A stretch of 64,000 nt of DNA. Origin: Vitellaria paradoxa (Eukaryota; Streptophyta; Magnoliopsida; Ericales; Sapotaceae). Below the pieces are notes generated by a model. The model was not told where the DNA came from, searched no databases, and worked only from the letters and a program-made list of their open reading frames with translations. Both the position numbers and the translations under genes were made by a program. The stretch is taken from positions 39,146,419-39,210,418 of the forward strand of contig CM034239.1 of the NCBI GenBank assembly GCA_019916065.1, written 5' to 3'. Below, one piece after another: positions 44,309 to 57,073 of this stretch (position 1 is the first letter of the stretch; each line of letters begins with the position of its first letter).

Positions 44309-46981
44309 GCTGCTAGATGGTTTGAATTCTTACCATCTAATTCCATTCGCACTTGGGATGAAATGCAAGCCAAGTTTCTAAAGAAGTTTTTTCCACCTAA
44401 CAGAACTGATGCAATACAGCATCAGATTCTGAACTTTGCTCCACAACATGGTGAGACCTTCTACCAAAGTTGGGAGACATTTAAAACTCTTCTACATTCC
44501 TGTCGTCACCATGGATTTGAAGTTTAGCGCTTAGCTAGTATCTTTTATGGATAACTGACGCCACAATTAAAACAATTTGTGGAGATAATGTGCAATGGGC
44601 AGTTTTACAATAAAACTCCCGAAAAAGCTTATGAATACTTCGAGTTTTTAGCTGAAAATGCACAAACATGGGACACCACGGGATCTCATAATACTCAGAA
44701 TGCTAGTGGTTCTTCTATTTGAGGTTTGCATCACTTGAATGAAACTGATGACCTTAAGGCAAGACTAGCAATATTGACTCGAGAAATTGAGACCCTTAAA
44801 ATTAAAAAAGACACACCAATAGTCAAAGAACCTGTAACGAATGTCTACTGTGTAGCCCGCGATAGCCAATCTCATAGAATGGATGATTGTCCTAGTATGC
44901 CCATGTGTAAAAAAGTTGTGCAGAATCAGTTATCTAGTAAACTCCCTATCCATGCTATAAACCAATACCGACCTCCATATCGTGGACAAAATTTGGGGGG
45001 AAATTTGTATTCTGAAACATATAATTCGACCGTGAGGAACCATCCAAATTTCAGTTGGAGAAATGATGGAGCCCAAATGCCACAACCTTATCATACTCCA
45101 CCTCCTCCAATTCATCAAGTTCCAGTCACCAATCCAGGATTGTCTCAGAATGCGGGACCTTCACATCATACTCCATACATTCCTCCAAATAAGAGGTCCA
45201 CAGAAGAAACACTTCAACAGTTTATGAACACACAATCCACACTTTGGGCTCAAAATAATAGAACTTTGGATGATATTAAGGGGCAATTGACTCTTTTGAC
45301 TCAAACTTTGACTGCACAACCTAAAGGTCAATTCCCTGCTCAACCACGTCCAAATCCAACTGTCCAAGTGAAAAATGTTGAAGGGTCTTCCAATCTGCCT
45401 AGCAATATTGAACAGGTACAAAACATCACGACACGTAAGAGTAGTAAAACTATAGATAAAACCATGCACCCTAAGATGGTTGAGGTTAGGGATGAGTTAG
45501 AACCTAAGCAGATGTTGGAAGATAATAGGAGGGAAGGAAAACAACCTATGGTCATGGAAGACGAGGAGTCTGAGAAAGAGAAGAATAAGGAAGAACAAGG
45601 GGCGACACAAAAGGGAAAAGAAGGAGAACCAATGTTAGTACCTAGAGAATACATCCTTAAAGCACCATTCCCTCAAAGGTTCTTAAAAGCTAAGAGAGAA
45701 GCTCAAGCAGCTGAATTGTTAGAGGTATTTAAACAAGTAAAAATCAACATACCTTTTTTAGATGCAATTAAGCAAATCCCAGTGTACGCAAAATTTTTGA
45801 AAGAACTATGCACTGTAAAGAGGGGACTAAATGTTAAGGAAAAAGCTTTCCCAACTGAACAAGCAAGTGCTATTCTTCAATATCGCATACCCTCGAAATA
45901 TAAGGACCCAGGTTGTCCTACTATTTCTTGCTATATAGGGGAGTTCTTTATTAGTCAAGCACTTTTTGATTTAGGAGCTAGTGTGAACCTACTTCCTTAT
46001 TCAGTGTACGAACAACTGGGCCTAGGAGAGATAAAAGCTACCCGTGTGACTTTACAACTTGCTGATAGATCTATTAAAGTCCTACGAGGTATAGTTGAAG
46101 ATGTACTGGTGCAAGTGGAAAATTTCTATTTTCCAGTAGATTTTATAATCCTTGATACCCAACCACTCACCAGTCTATTAGCGCCAGACCAAACACCAGT
46201 AATTCTTGGACGACCATTCGTAGCAACTTCAAATGCCTTAATTAATTGTAGGAATGGATCCATGAAGATGTCTTTTGGTAATATAGAATTTGAGACAAAC
46301 ATTTTTCATGTGACTAAACAACCAAAAGAGGTGTCTGAGATACAAGAAGTAGATGTAGTCGAGACCATAGTACAAGACTACATTGATTGTGAATTTTTTG
46401 AAGACCCTTTAGAAAGGGTACTGTGTTGTGATGTGGAGAAGGGAGATCCTATGGTTCATAGCGAAGTGAGTAGAATGATATACGAATGGTTAGACCTTTG
46501 CCCTATAATGTCCATTGGTAACTGGACACCAACGTTTGAGAATTTGGGGCCACTCCTAAGTAAAGCTCAATCGTCAAATGTGAAAGCCCCAAGTCATGAT
46601 AGGAAACCTTTACCTCCTAGTTTGAAATATGCTTTTTTAGGCGAAGGAGAAACCTATCCCGTAGTTATTTCCTCTGAATTAACTATTGAGCAGGAGCGCA
46701 CACTACCAGAACTCCTACAAACCCATAAGAAGGCATTGGGGTGGTCAGTAGCAGATTTAACAGGTATAAGTCCACTCTTTTGTACACATCGTATTTATTT
46801 AGAAAATGGTACCAAGCTAGTCCGACAAATGCAAAGAAGGCTCAATCCAAATATGAAAGAGGTAGTACGGGCTGAGGTATTAAAGTTGCTTGATGTAGGG
46901 ATAATTTATCCAATTTTTGATTCCCAATGGGTAAGCCCCACACAAGTAGTACCTAAGAAGTCAGGTATTATTGTAGTTTGA
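44309..46981 (+). pseudogene. gag: Gag (C-terminal part), knuckle, protease and start of RT of element D
   Basis: This continues D's gag after E. Stops TAG 44525, TAA 44552 and TGA 44720 precede an open frame from 44726 to 46981. The zinc knuckle has lost its second Cys (CVARDSQSHRMDDC). The linker has IPPNKRSTEETLQQFM. The protease has DLGASVNLLPYSVYEQLGLG and VILGRPFVAT. RT begins with [12 protein letters not shown] before TGA 46979-46981. Gag and pol are continuous here, which shows that the split in E is secondary. Confidence 0.88.
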
Positions 46982-49503
46982 AACGAAAATAATGAGCTAG
47001 TCCCAACGAGAGTGCAAACTGGCTGGCAAGTCTGCATTGATTATAGGAAACTCAATGCAGTTACTAGAAAAGACACTTCCCTCTCCCGTTCTTAGATCAG
47101 GTTTTAGAAAGAGTGGCTGGACATGCATATTATTGCTTCCTAGATGGCTATTCAGGCTATAATCAAATAGAGGTAGCTTTAGAGGACCAATCCAAAACTA
47201 CATTCACTTGTCCTTTTAGTACCTTCGCGTATAAACGAATGCCGTTTGGCTTGTGTAACGCTCCTGCCACCTTTCAACGCTGCATGATTAGTGTATTTAG
47301 TGAAATGGTAAAAGAAATCATCAAAGTCTTTATGGACGATTTCTCTGTCCATGGAGACTCATTCGAGCAGTGTTTACAACACCTTGATCTAGTGTTAACA
47401 CGATGTGAGAAGAAGAACCTTGTGCTTAATTGGGAAAAGTGTCACTTTATGGTGACACAAGGCATAGTACTAGGGCACATAGTTTCAAAAGATGGCATCC
47501 AGGTAGATCAAGCAAAGATATAATTGATATAAAAGCTTCCCACACCTCAATCAATAAAGGACATCAGATCCTTCCTAGGGCATGCTGGTTTCTATCGAAG
47601 ATTTATTCAGTCATTCAGTGAGATTTCCAGACCCTTGTGTCAGTTACTAACATAAGACACCGTATTTGAATGGACTGATCAATGCCAGCAAGCTTTCGAT
47701 ATACTCAAGGGATGTCTAACTACAGCTCCTATATTATAATCTCCTGATTGGTCACTACCCTTTGAACTCATGTGTGACACGAGTGACCATGCTATTGGAG
47801 CCGTGTTAGGATAGAGAAGAGATAAAAAGGTGCATGTCATTTATTATGCTAGTAAAACTCTTAATGATGCGCAAAAGAATTACATGACAACTGAAAAGGA
47901 ATTACTAGCAGTTGTCTTCGCCCTTGAGAAATTTAGATCTTATCTCATTGGTTCAACAGTTGTCATTTTTACTGATCATTTCGCACTCAAGTACCTGTTG
48001 ACCAAACAAGAGGCCAAACCACGATTAATTCGATCGAGTTTGTTGTTGCAAGAGTTTGACCTTGAAATAAGAGATAAGAAGGGTGTGGAGAATGTGGTAG
48101 CGGATCATTTGTCACGTTTACCGGTCAAAGCCTACCCCAAAGATGATGTTCAAATCAATGATAGCTTTCCGGATGAACAGTTGTTTCACGTGCAAGCAAT
48201 AATAGCGTCCTACCTACCTTGGTACGCTAATATTGCTAATTACTTAGTGATAGGTAAAATCCTAATTGAATGGAGCCCCAAGGATAGGAAGAAATTCCTT
48301 ACGAATGTGAGGGTTTTCTTTTGGGATGATCCATACCTATTCACATATTGTCCCGATCAGGTTATTCAACGATGTATTCCTGAATGGGAAGTTCCAGGGA
48401 TAATAGAATTCTGCCATTCTTAAGCATGTGGTGGCCATTTTTCCACAAATAAAACAGCTGTCAAGATTTTACAATGTGGATTTTACTGGCCTACGTTATT
48501 CAAGGATGTACATTTATTCTACACCACCTGTGATCGATGTCAACATCTAGGTAGCTTGACTCAAAGGAATATGATGCCTCTATCCCCTATTCTCGTGTTA
48601 GAAGTATTTGATTGTTGGGGAATAGACTTCATGGGCCCTTTTCCAATCACTTTTGGATATGAATTCATCTTGGTAGGGGTTGATTACATGTCTAAATGGG
48701 TAGAAGTAGTTGCAACTAGGACAAATGACCATAAATTAGTTCTTAAATTCCTCCATGAAAACATATTTTCACGTTTCAGGGTACCTCGAGCAATAATTAA
48801 CAATGGAGGAAAACATTTCTGCAATCGACCAGTAGGAACTCTACTGCTTAAATATGGGGTGGCACATAAAGTAAGTACTTCTTATCACCCCCAAACAAGT
48901 GGCCAAGTAGAGCTAGCAAATAGAAAGATCAAACAAATCTTGGAAAAGACGGTTAATCCTAACTACAAGGATTGGTCACTGAGGTTGATAAATTCCCTGT
49001 GGGCATATCGTATTGCATACAAAACTAGTTTGGGACTTATAGATTAGTTTATGGGAAGCCATGCCATTTGCCCGTAGAATTAGATCATGAAGCTTATTGG
49101 GCGATTAAACAATTTAATGTCAATATTGATGAAGCAGGGCTACACCGTAAACTACAAATTGCAGAAATGGAAGAGCTACAAAATGATGCCTATGAAAACG
49201 CCTTAATTTCAAAGGAAAAAATAAATAAAGTACATGACCAACACATTGCAAGACGATCATTCCATGAAGGTCAGAAAGTACTTCTTTATCGATCACGATT
49301 GCACTTATTTCCGGGTAAACTACAATCTAAATGGTCAGGCCCTTTCATTGTAACACATGTATCGGACCATGGAGCCATTGAAATTGAAAACCCGAAGAAT
49401 AGGCATTGATTTAAAGTGAATGGGCATCGATTAAAACCATATTTAGAGAAGTTTGTGGGTTTAATCGAAACTTGGGATCTTTTGGATCCCCCTCTTTATG
49501 AAT
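46982..49503 (+). pseudogene. pol: RT, RNase H and integrase of element D (decayed)
   Basis: After TGA 46979 and a base loss near 47075 the reading runs in one frame to about 49030, with stops at 47521, near 47656, 47740 and 47815, and at 48421. A small deletion near 49035 then moves it to another frame, with TGA at 49407. RT has [13 protein letters not shown] and FMDDFSVH. RNase H has [14 protein letters not shown]. Integrase has WGIDFMGP, but the second catalytic Asp is lost (INNGGKHF in place of SDGGKHF). The pol end LDPPLYE is at 49503. Confidence 0.88.
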
Positions 49504-49661
49504 AATTCACATTCAAGAGATTCTTTGTTGTATATTAATTAGAATAGTTACTAACGTTATTTAAAGGGTAATTTTATTAGGAATATTAGGTTAATTTTAT
49601 CCATTTTATTTTAGGTTAGGATCTCTTATATTTATAAAAAAAAAAAAAAAAAATTGGACTA

Positions 49662-49757
49662 CTGGTTCGGACACCCTATTGCCGGTCCAGACCGCAGTGG
49701 GCTCTTTATCATTTTTTCATCGACTGGTCCAGACACCTCAACGCCGGTCCGGACACT
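49662..49757 (+). promoter_or_regulatory. Two palindrome pairs after pol of element D (candidate internal promoter)
   Basis: Pairs CTGGTTCGGACACC...GGTCCAGACC (49662-49696) and CTGGTCCAGACACC...GGTCCGGACACTTGG (49723-49757). A TTTATA run and an A19 tract lie just upstream. A CT-rich leader (49780-49860) and the donor-like site at 49953 follow. Confidence 0.48.
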
Positions 49758-49952
49758 TGGAGACTTCAAAAAGCTGAGTTTTCTTTTCTTTTGCCCGATT
49801 CCCTCATCTCTCTACCTCCCACGTCTGAGTCCCACAATCCCAAACACTTTCTCTTTGATCCAAAGCCATCTAAAGCCATGGATTGCTGAAATTTAGAGGA
49901 TTTTGCTGCAAATTTCTGGTTTCCTTCAAGCTTGGGCGGTCCTCTTAACTAG

Positions 49953-50426
49953 GTATGTTTCTTCATCCTCCATTAGAGCCCTAACATTGAGAATTGAGTA
50001 CCTAGGGTTCTTCCTATTGTTTTGCGTTCAATTTCTTTCAAAAATCCAACCATTAATGGAGCATACTACATCCATGGAGTCCGTTTTTCAATTTCATATG
50101 AGCTTTTGGTTAAAATGGGAACATACCCATGGAACCTTATGCCTCCATACGGGTGAGCTTTGGGTTGACTGAAATTGTGTTTTTATTTTCAAAAACTTAT
50201 TGTGTTAAACTCACTCTCTTTGCATCAATGTTGAAATGTAAAGGCCCAATTTTGGTGTGATACCCCAATTCCCATCAATGGAAGGCATAAGTCAAGTTGT
50301 TGTCCCATGAAAGACACAATTTCCTTTGATTTAATTTTTCTAATGCTTTATTAGAAGTGGGCCACTGAATTTGTGTGGACATAGGAATTGTTCTCATTTT
50401 GTTACCAATCTTTATTCTTTGATTAG
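49953..50426 (+). other. Candidate leader intron before third ORF, element D
   Basis: AG-GTATGT donor-like at 49953 and TTGATTAG ending at 50426, with the ATG at 50431. Borders and flanks match those in E and C. Confidence 0.6.
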
Positions 50427-50430
50427 TGCA

Positions 50431-51530
50431 ATGCCACCAAGGATAAAGCAACATGCTAATAGGCAAATTGGAACACCATCCTATGATAGTGACCGATTTT
50501 GGGGAAAGGATGCAGAAAATAGTATGGTGATGTGTGGTGTCACAAACCCATGGTGGTGGAGAAGGTTTGGCGAATTAATCAATTCCATGGCGAGGAATTT
50601 CTACTCCTCCAAAATTTTGAGGGCCGATAATGGTTACATATTGCCCAATTCCAAGCTTCATGTGTTTTCGATGTTGTGCGTGAATTCTTTGCCAACATTC
50701 ACGAAGATTCTATAAACAAGCAAAAAGAGAAAGAGCAACTCACGGGATGGGTCCGTGGAGTTGAAATTAAATTGACCCCAACAGATTTTGCTGAGATATT
50801 TTAATTACCTCGAGTGCAACACCTGAAATTTTCCTTTCCCTATGAAGGAGGCCCACCCTTGCATGTAATAGCACGGGAAGTCTTGACTGACAACCAGGAA
50901 TGGGCCGGTGAATATAGAAAGCCACTCTCCGCTTTAACCGCTAAGTACTGGGCCCTGCACATGTTCTCCTGCACCAATCTTTTGCCCCAAAATAGGAATT
51001 CAGACTCTAATCCTGCACGAGCCCGTTTGATTTTTGCGATTGGGACAGGAATGACCATAGATTTACCTTTTTTTATTTGGCACCAAATTGCTTTTACCTT
51101 TGAACAAAAAGAAGGACAATCTGGCATTCCTTTTGGTGGAGCTCTTACCAAGATTTTTCGGCGAAAAAGTGCACAAATACCCACAGATTTGCCTATAGGC
51201 CCCCGACATCAACCTCTAACGGCCACCTCATATGCAAAGTCTAGGGGGAATGTGGCAAAGAGCAAGAAGAAGAAGTGACTAGGGGAGAGTAGCTCTCAGC
51301 GCTCATGGGATAAGGTGGAGGAAGAAGATGATGAGCCTAACATTTCCATGGCAGAACTGATGGCACAAACGAACCAATTGAAGCACAATCAGGAGGTGGA
51401 TCATGGATTGCTTTTGAGTTTACAACATACACAAATGGCTATGCAGCAAGAGCAACAGACACAAACTCATCTTCTACAGTGCATCCTAGATCATCTTCGT
51501 GATTCTCCTCATCCTCCACCACAGGATTAG
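50431..51530 (+). pseudogene. Third ORF of element D (post-pol protein), broken
   Basis: ATG 50431 begins PPRIKQHANRQIGTPSYDSDRFW. An early frameshift (near 50545) moves the reading. An in-frame TAA (near 50802) follows a VRGVEIKLTPTDFAEIF block. From 50814 to 51278 the frame is open, with YWALHMFSCTNLLPQNRNSD, TGMTIDLPFFIW and GIPFGGALTKIFRRKS. After a stop, 51315-51530 carries the C-terminal coiled coil with LLQCILDHLRDS. Homologous throughout to the third ORFs of E and C. Confidence 0.75.
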
Positions 51531-51786
51531 AGGAGACCCTTCTTTTGTAGTTTTTTTTTTTATTATTTCTATTTAATTGTAAGTTGAGGACAATTTTGCG
51601 AGTTAGGAATAAATTACTAGTTTAACTTTGTACCCCTAAACTCGGTTATTTCTTTTATTAGCATGGGAATGTTATTTTGCTTTTATTTTGTCCTCTTTTA
51701 TTATAGTTATGTTAATTGTGGATTAATTGCTTCTTGCTTGTAGATGTCTATTGTCTCATGATTTAAAAGCTTTACTTGTGTGATTT

Positions 51787-52352
51787 ATGAAAGTACGGTA
51801 CACTCTAACCACTTTGCATACGGATGTTACTCCAGATGCTAATGTGGGTAATGTAAGGGGTCACAAGCGTAAGTGGGATGTTTTGTCAATTAGTAGTAGG
51901 GATGAGAGTGACTCTGAGAGTTCCTCTGTGAGTTCTGAGTGTAGTTTGAGTTCTTGGCCTAACACTTTATTTATAGATGGTGATGCATTGCCTTTAGCTG
52001 AATATGTTCCCCCATTTTTCGCTTTAGTCCCTCATCAATTTTTTGAGGTAGCCTGGTGGCCTAAAGTAGACTTAGAGATAAATGTTAGAATGGAATGGGC
52101 GGAAATTGTTATAGCTCAAGAGTGGCCTGATGCCCCACCCACTGACTGTGACCACCTATCTATTACGTCATCTGAGGATTTCTCTACTTGGGAGGATATG
52201 CCAGCCCTTGAAGATGTACCTGATGAAAGTGGTAAGTACGATGATAGTGAACTAACTGCGTAGCTCATTAAGTCACCTTCATCGTGGGAGTTCTCACACA
52301 TAGTTTCTCCTTTTCTTCATGATGCACTTACTTCAATTGATGACGACATAAG
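51787..52352 (+). pseudogene. ORF4 of element D: small acidic protein
   Basis: ATG 51787. Ser/Asp/Glu-rich, with HKRKWDVLSIS, WPNTLFIDGDALPLAEYVPP, WWPKVDLEI and EWPDAPP. A TAG at 52261-52263 interrupts it, after which the same frame stays open to the donor-like AG-GTAT at 52353. The last codons (DDIR) align with the end of ORF4 in element E (DAIRR). The exon would end after two bases of a codon, as in E. Function unknown. Confidence 0.6.
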
Positions 52353-54175
52353 GTATTATCCACACTTTTCTTTTTTTTTTCCTATATTTGTCTTTTATTG
52401 TTTTTCTTGTCCTTATTATCATTATCCACTTCTTGTCATTAGTCACCTATCATTCTTTTATATATGCATTCATAATCACTTTTCCTTGTTAGTTAGGATT
52501 TCATGACACACATTAGAGACAATGTGTGACTTTAGTTGGGGGGTGTATAACTAGTTTGAGGATGGTAATAATCATGGAAATAAGGAATGTTTTGATTTTC
52601 ATTTGTGAGGAGCTAACTAAAGTGAGAAATTGAGTATAAATTTTTCAAATGTCTAGTAGACTCTTTACTTAAGATCAAGGGAACTTTAGTGTGTTAGGGA
52701 ATAGAGTTCATGAGACATAGTCAATCAGGTATGTCAAGACACAAGTGGAGACTTGAAAACCTCTCTTCTGTGAGACTTTGAGCCTAAAACCATTATTTTT
52801 GAGAGGATCGAATATAAAGCTCTTTATTACATTTTCTTTCATCACACATATTTCTTTTATAGCTTCATTACGTTATTTTGCTTTGGTATTGAATGCAACA
52901 AGTTACCGCTTTTCAATTGCATGAATGGATCATTGATTTTGAAGAAATGGTGATGACCTAGGGAATGATGTTAGGCCATTATTGGATTATTCAAAAGACT
53001 GTATCCCTTTCTTTTGCCTTTGGAACCAAGTTGAAGCCTTTCAAAATAAAATAATCTATTAAAATTTTCTTGGACCCACAATTTTAACCCTTTTTACCTT
53101 AGATATGTAGGAGCCAACCCTTGCATGCTTTGGGATGTCTTGGCTGTGTTTGGAGATGTAGTTAAGGGGTAGATTGGAGGCGAAAAAAAAACCATATAGA
53201 TATGCAAGTGAGGACATAGCTATATGTGAATCAAAAAAAAAATCAAATCAATATTGGCATTTAAGGAGTAGAAGGGAGAAAGTTGGGGGAAGGATTGTAC
53301 CACCACTTTAATCTTAAGGCTTGCACTTTGATTTTCCATATCTATTGTTGTTTAGCCATCACCCCCAAGCCCCGTTACAACCTAATAAAGACCTAACGGA
53401 CTTTGGGTGAAAATCATTTCTAAGAACATTGATCCATTTCATGTGAAAGATTGTGGTTTTCTTGTGTTTGCATTAATACATTCCATCCATAAAGCTATGT
53501 ATCACTCTGCACTTCATTTGGTTATGTCATTCTTTGATTGGGGTTCATTGCGATTATTTGAATTTGCATTCTTGCATGAACCATGAGAGTAAACCTCATC
53601 GAGTGAATTTTTATTTGAAGAGTGAACATCCAAGTGAGATTTGAAGTCAAAACTACAGTTTTTGAGCATACAGGATAGGCATGATGATTGGATTATATGA
53701 ACTTTCATTCTGGACTTTGCATGATCAAAATAGGAAGAGAGTCTCATTACATTAGGAGAATTTATGCAAGAATTCAAGCTTAAGTCACCTATTTCATAAT
53801 TGAAATTAAAGCATGTGTTATTGAAATGATAGTTTACCATCCCTTAAGCTAGTCTAGGAATTTTATGGGTAGATTCACTGCAAACCCTCATGAGACTTGA
53901 CTCATCCACTAAGGGAAACCTAGGGGGTTAAAAGGCTTGTTGTACGTTGCTAAGTGTAACCGTGTTTCCAACGAAAAGAGAAATAGGATAATAGTTTGGG
54001 TAGTTTAAATAAAGCCATTGCTAGAGACTAGCAACACTCTAGTTGGGGGGTGTGATTACACTTGAAAAGTGTAATCGCAAGGCCTTTGTTTTAGTTTAAA
54101 TTCATTCACTTTCTTGTTAAATTCATGCTTTTTATTAATTTCTAAGATAATTATGTTTATTTTTCTTAATTGTAG
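52353..54175 (+). other. Candidate second intron of element D, ending in the 3' LTR
   Basis: Donor-like GTATTA at 52353. Acceptor-like TTCTTAATTGTAG ends at 54175, 123 nt into the 3' LTR. It contains a hairpin with arms ACACATT and AATGTGT (about 52507-52526), TTAGTTGGGGGGTG just after it, a second AGTTGGGGG at 53281 and the polypurine tract at 54041. No gene is seen in these 1.8 kb. Confidence 0.55.
54041..54052 (+). promoter_or_regulatory. Polypurine tract of element D
   Basis: AGTTGGGGGGTG lies immediately before the 3' LTR start. It would prime plus-strand synthesis. Two look-alikes lie upstream, near 52535 and 53281. Confidence 0.85.
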
Positions 54176-55640
54176 TGAAAAAGATTCAATAAATGCAATT
54201 GGGAGCGTTAAAAACGAAGAAAATGACGAAGAATAGCATAGGGTGCAAGTGCAGGAAGGAGGGTGTCCGGATACCTTCAGGATACCCGAGTGCAGAGAAG
54301 ATTTTGGACCTCATTGCGGTCTGGACACCTGGACACGCGAACTTAAATTCCCTCTTCGTTTTTAGGGTTTTCTGGTAAGGGTTATAAAAACCCATTGACC
54401 AGCCATTCTTAGGGACTTCTTCTCTTCTTTTCCTCTGACTTTTCAAGACATTCTTAAGATTAGATTCTTTATTTTTCATTCTTTTTGGAAGATGATTTCA
54501 AGACTTGTTATTGCCGTTTGTTGGATTGCTTCGGTGTTGTTCGTAGTTTGTCATTCTTTTGATGCATTGAAGTACGATATTTGATTTTCATTCTTAATAA
54601 TAGCTTTTTCTTAGATTCATTCTTCATTTAAATATCTTGTCTATTGAATATTTATTGGTTTTTTTTTATGGATCTTGATATAATGTTAAAGTAGGTTGAT
54701 TTTCTGCAAGTATACATTCTTGTTCAGATTTCTTCTTCTTCAAAACCCCTGTTTCTTGTTAATTAATTGTTTATTGTGAATGGATTCTTTAAATATGGTA
54801 GCGTAGGTTTTTTTCTCTTGATTTAACTTCATAGGGAGGGTGGAATGGTTTATTTACATTTGTGCTAGGTTTTCGTAGATGAATACACAAATGCGTAAAC
54901 ATCTACGAAAACTCTTCAATTCTGGATTTTTTATCTATTTCAAGAACTTTCAGAAACAAAAAATTTTGATCATATTCCGGTAATCACTGATAAAGGTTTT
55001 TGAAACATTAATTTTCTTGAAGAATCTTGAAATTAAAAAATAGGGTTTGAAACCACAAGTGTTCCTATTAAAGAAAAATCTTTCCGATTTCATAATCCAT
55101 AAGACGTGAATATGAAATCGTGTATTGTGTTTTTAAAGAACTTTAACGAAGACATCTTCCAATTGATTTTTCCATTTGACGTGAAATTTTAATTGGTAAT
55201 CGAAGCACAATGTAAATTGATTTCATTCCACCCGAACTTGAATGCTAAATCAAGGGTTTTATTTCACTGAATTTAATTTATTAAGTTAATTGATTGTTTC
55301 TTGCAATCTTGATTAGGTTAGCAAACTTTCTTTAAATCTTGAATGCATAATTAAGTATTTCTGAAATTACAAAAATATTTTTAATTAAGAATTTCTTTTC
55401 TTTGCAACTTTCTTTATTTAATTCTTGTTTAGGTTTAGTTAAGTTTTAAACTTTCCAACTTTCAAATTTAGGTAGAGAACTTTTAAAATTTCCAAGTATT
55501 TGAGTTTTGAACATTCTTGATAACTTAGAAACTAAAACTTAGGTTCCTTGTGGATTCGACCTCGGACTTACCGAGTTAAAACTACACCGCACACCCTTAC
55601 ACTTGGGGGTTAGTTTAGACACACATTCTAATAGCCGTCA
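54053..55640 (+). repeat. 3' LTR of element D (1588 bp)
   Basis: Starts TGATTACACTTG and ends AATAGCCGTCA, followed by the target duplication TCAAT. The acceptor-like site ends at 54175, and an acidic frame runs to TAG 54234-54236. A degenerate palindrome pair starts at 54262 and a TATA box lies at 54382-54390. Close to 29533-31141. Confidence 0.92.
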
Positions 55641-55645
55641 TCAAT

Positions 55646-57073
55646 GTCACTAGTGAGAAGATAAAACCAAAGGGTAATGAGGGGGCTGAAAAAGTAAGTG
55701 ATGAAGAAGGAAAAGAGAAAAAGAAAGAGAGATTGGAGGATGAGAAAAAAAAAAGGAGAAACTGAAAAAGAGAGTGAAGAGGAACCTAGTGAGGGACCTG
55801 TGGTTAGGCCAATTGATCACCCTGCTGAGTACATGCCTAGACCACATTTTCCTCAGAGATTAGCTAAGGGTAAGAATGAGATGTTAAACTCTGAAATTTA
55901 TGAGACTTTTAAACAAGTGAGAATCAACATCCCATTACTTGAAGCCATTAAGCAAAATCCTTCCTATGCTAGGTTTCTCAAGGATATGTGCACTGTGAAG
56001 AGGAGTCTTAATGTCAAAGAAAAAGCTTTCTTGACAGAACAAGTGAGTGCCATACTCTAACGTGACACACCTCCTAAATATAAGGATCCTGGGTGTCTAA
56101 CCATTTCGTGCATCATAGGAAACCATATCATTGATAGAGCTTTACTAGACCTAGGTGCTAGTGTCAATCTTTTGCCCTACACGGTTTACCAACAACTAGA
56201 CTAGGTGAGCTGAAACCCATCAGAGTTACATTGTAGTTAGCCGACTGCTCGGTAAAAATGCCTAGGGGTGTGGTGGAGGACGTACTAGTTCAAGTAGACA
56301 AGTTCTACTTCCCAGTTGATTTCATTGTGTTAGATACCCAACCGGTCCCTAACCCTACCCAATCTATTCCAGTCATTCTTGGTAGACCCTTCCTTGCTAC
56401 ATCCAATGTTGTGATCAATTGTCGGAGTAGTGTCATGAAACTTTCTTTCGGAAATATGACCATGGAGATGAATATTTTTAGGATAGGGAAGCATATAGGA
56501 GAATGTGAGGATATTAGGGAAGTAGATGTGATCTATGCTTTGAGCAAGGAATCTTTTGAGAAGGCTTACCTTGAAGATCCTTTAGAACATGCCTTAGTAC
56601 AGAGTGAGAAATGTAAAGTGTTGGATAGGGAAAACTTCATGGATGCTGGAGAGTTGATAGATGCTAGGGAGGAGGTTATGGCAGTCAGTGGCTGGGTGCC
56701 AGTGTTTGAACCTTTAGAACCATCTTTGATCAAACCTAAGCCATCAGTAGAATGTCCTCCATGTCCTTTTAGGAAACCATTGCCGAGTGAGCTTAAGTAT
56801 GCGTTTCTAGGTGAGGGTGAGACATTCCCAGTAGTCGTGTCTTCTAATTTGGAGAGAGTTCAAGAAGAAAGGTTGTTGGCAGTTTTAAGAGCCCATCGTC
56901 AGGTATTAGGATGGACTGTGGCAGATCTTCGTGGTATTAGCCCCTTAGTGTATTCCCATCATATATACCTAAAAGATGATGTCAAACCTGTAAGACAATG
57001 TCAAACCTGTAAGACAAATGCAACGAAGATTGAACCCAATTATGAAGGAGTTTGTGAAATGGGATGTGCTTAA
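55646..57073 (+). pseudogene. pol: Linker, protease and RT start of element C
   Basis: Directly continues C's linker after D's target site. A poly-A run near 55745 shifts the frame into 55698-56060, which has Lys/Glu-rich sequence and then PHFPQRLAKG, INIPLLEAIKQNPSYA and TVKRSLNVKEKAF. TAA follows at 56058-56060. The protease has LLDLGASVNLLPY (56140-56180), a base loss near 56195, then VEDVLVQVDKFYFPVDFI and VILGRPFLATS. Near 57000 a block of about 20 bp is duplicated in tandem (TGTCAAACCTGTAAGACAA twice), which breaks the frame at the start of RT. Confidence 0.85.

Larger units (their letters stand above)
29533..55640 (+). mobile_element. Element D: Athila-type element nested in C and hosting E
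   Basis: Both LTRs are present (29533-31141 and 54053-55640), with target duplication TCAAT at 29528-29532 and 55641-55645. The internal region is split by element E at 31758. Gag resumes at 44309 and the element continues through pol, leader intron, third ORF, ORF4 and polypurine tract. Gag-pol has many stops, mostly explainable by C to T or G to A changes. The primer site has two mismatches. Confidence 0.92.
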
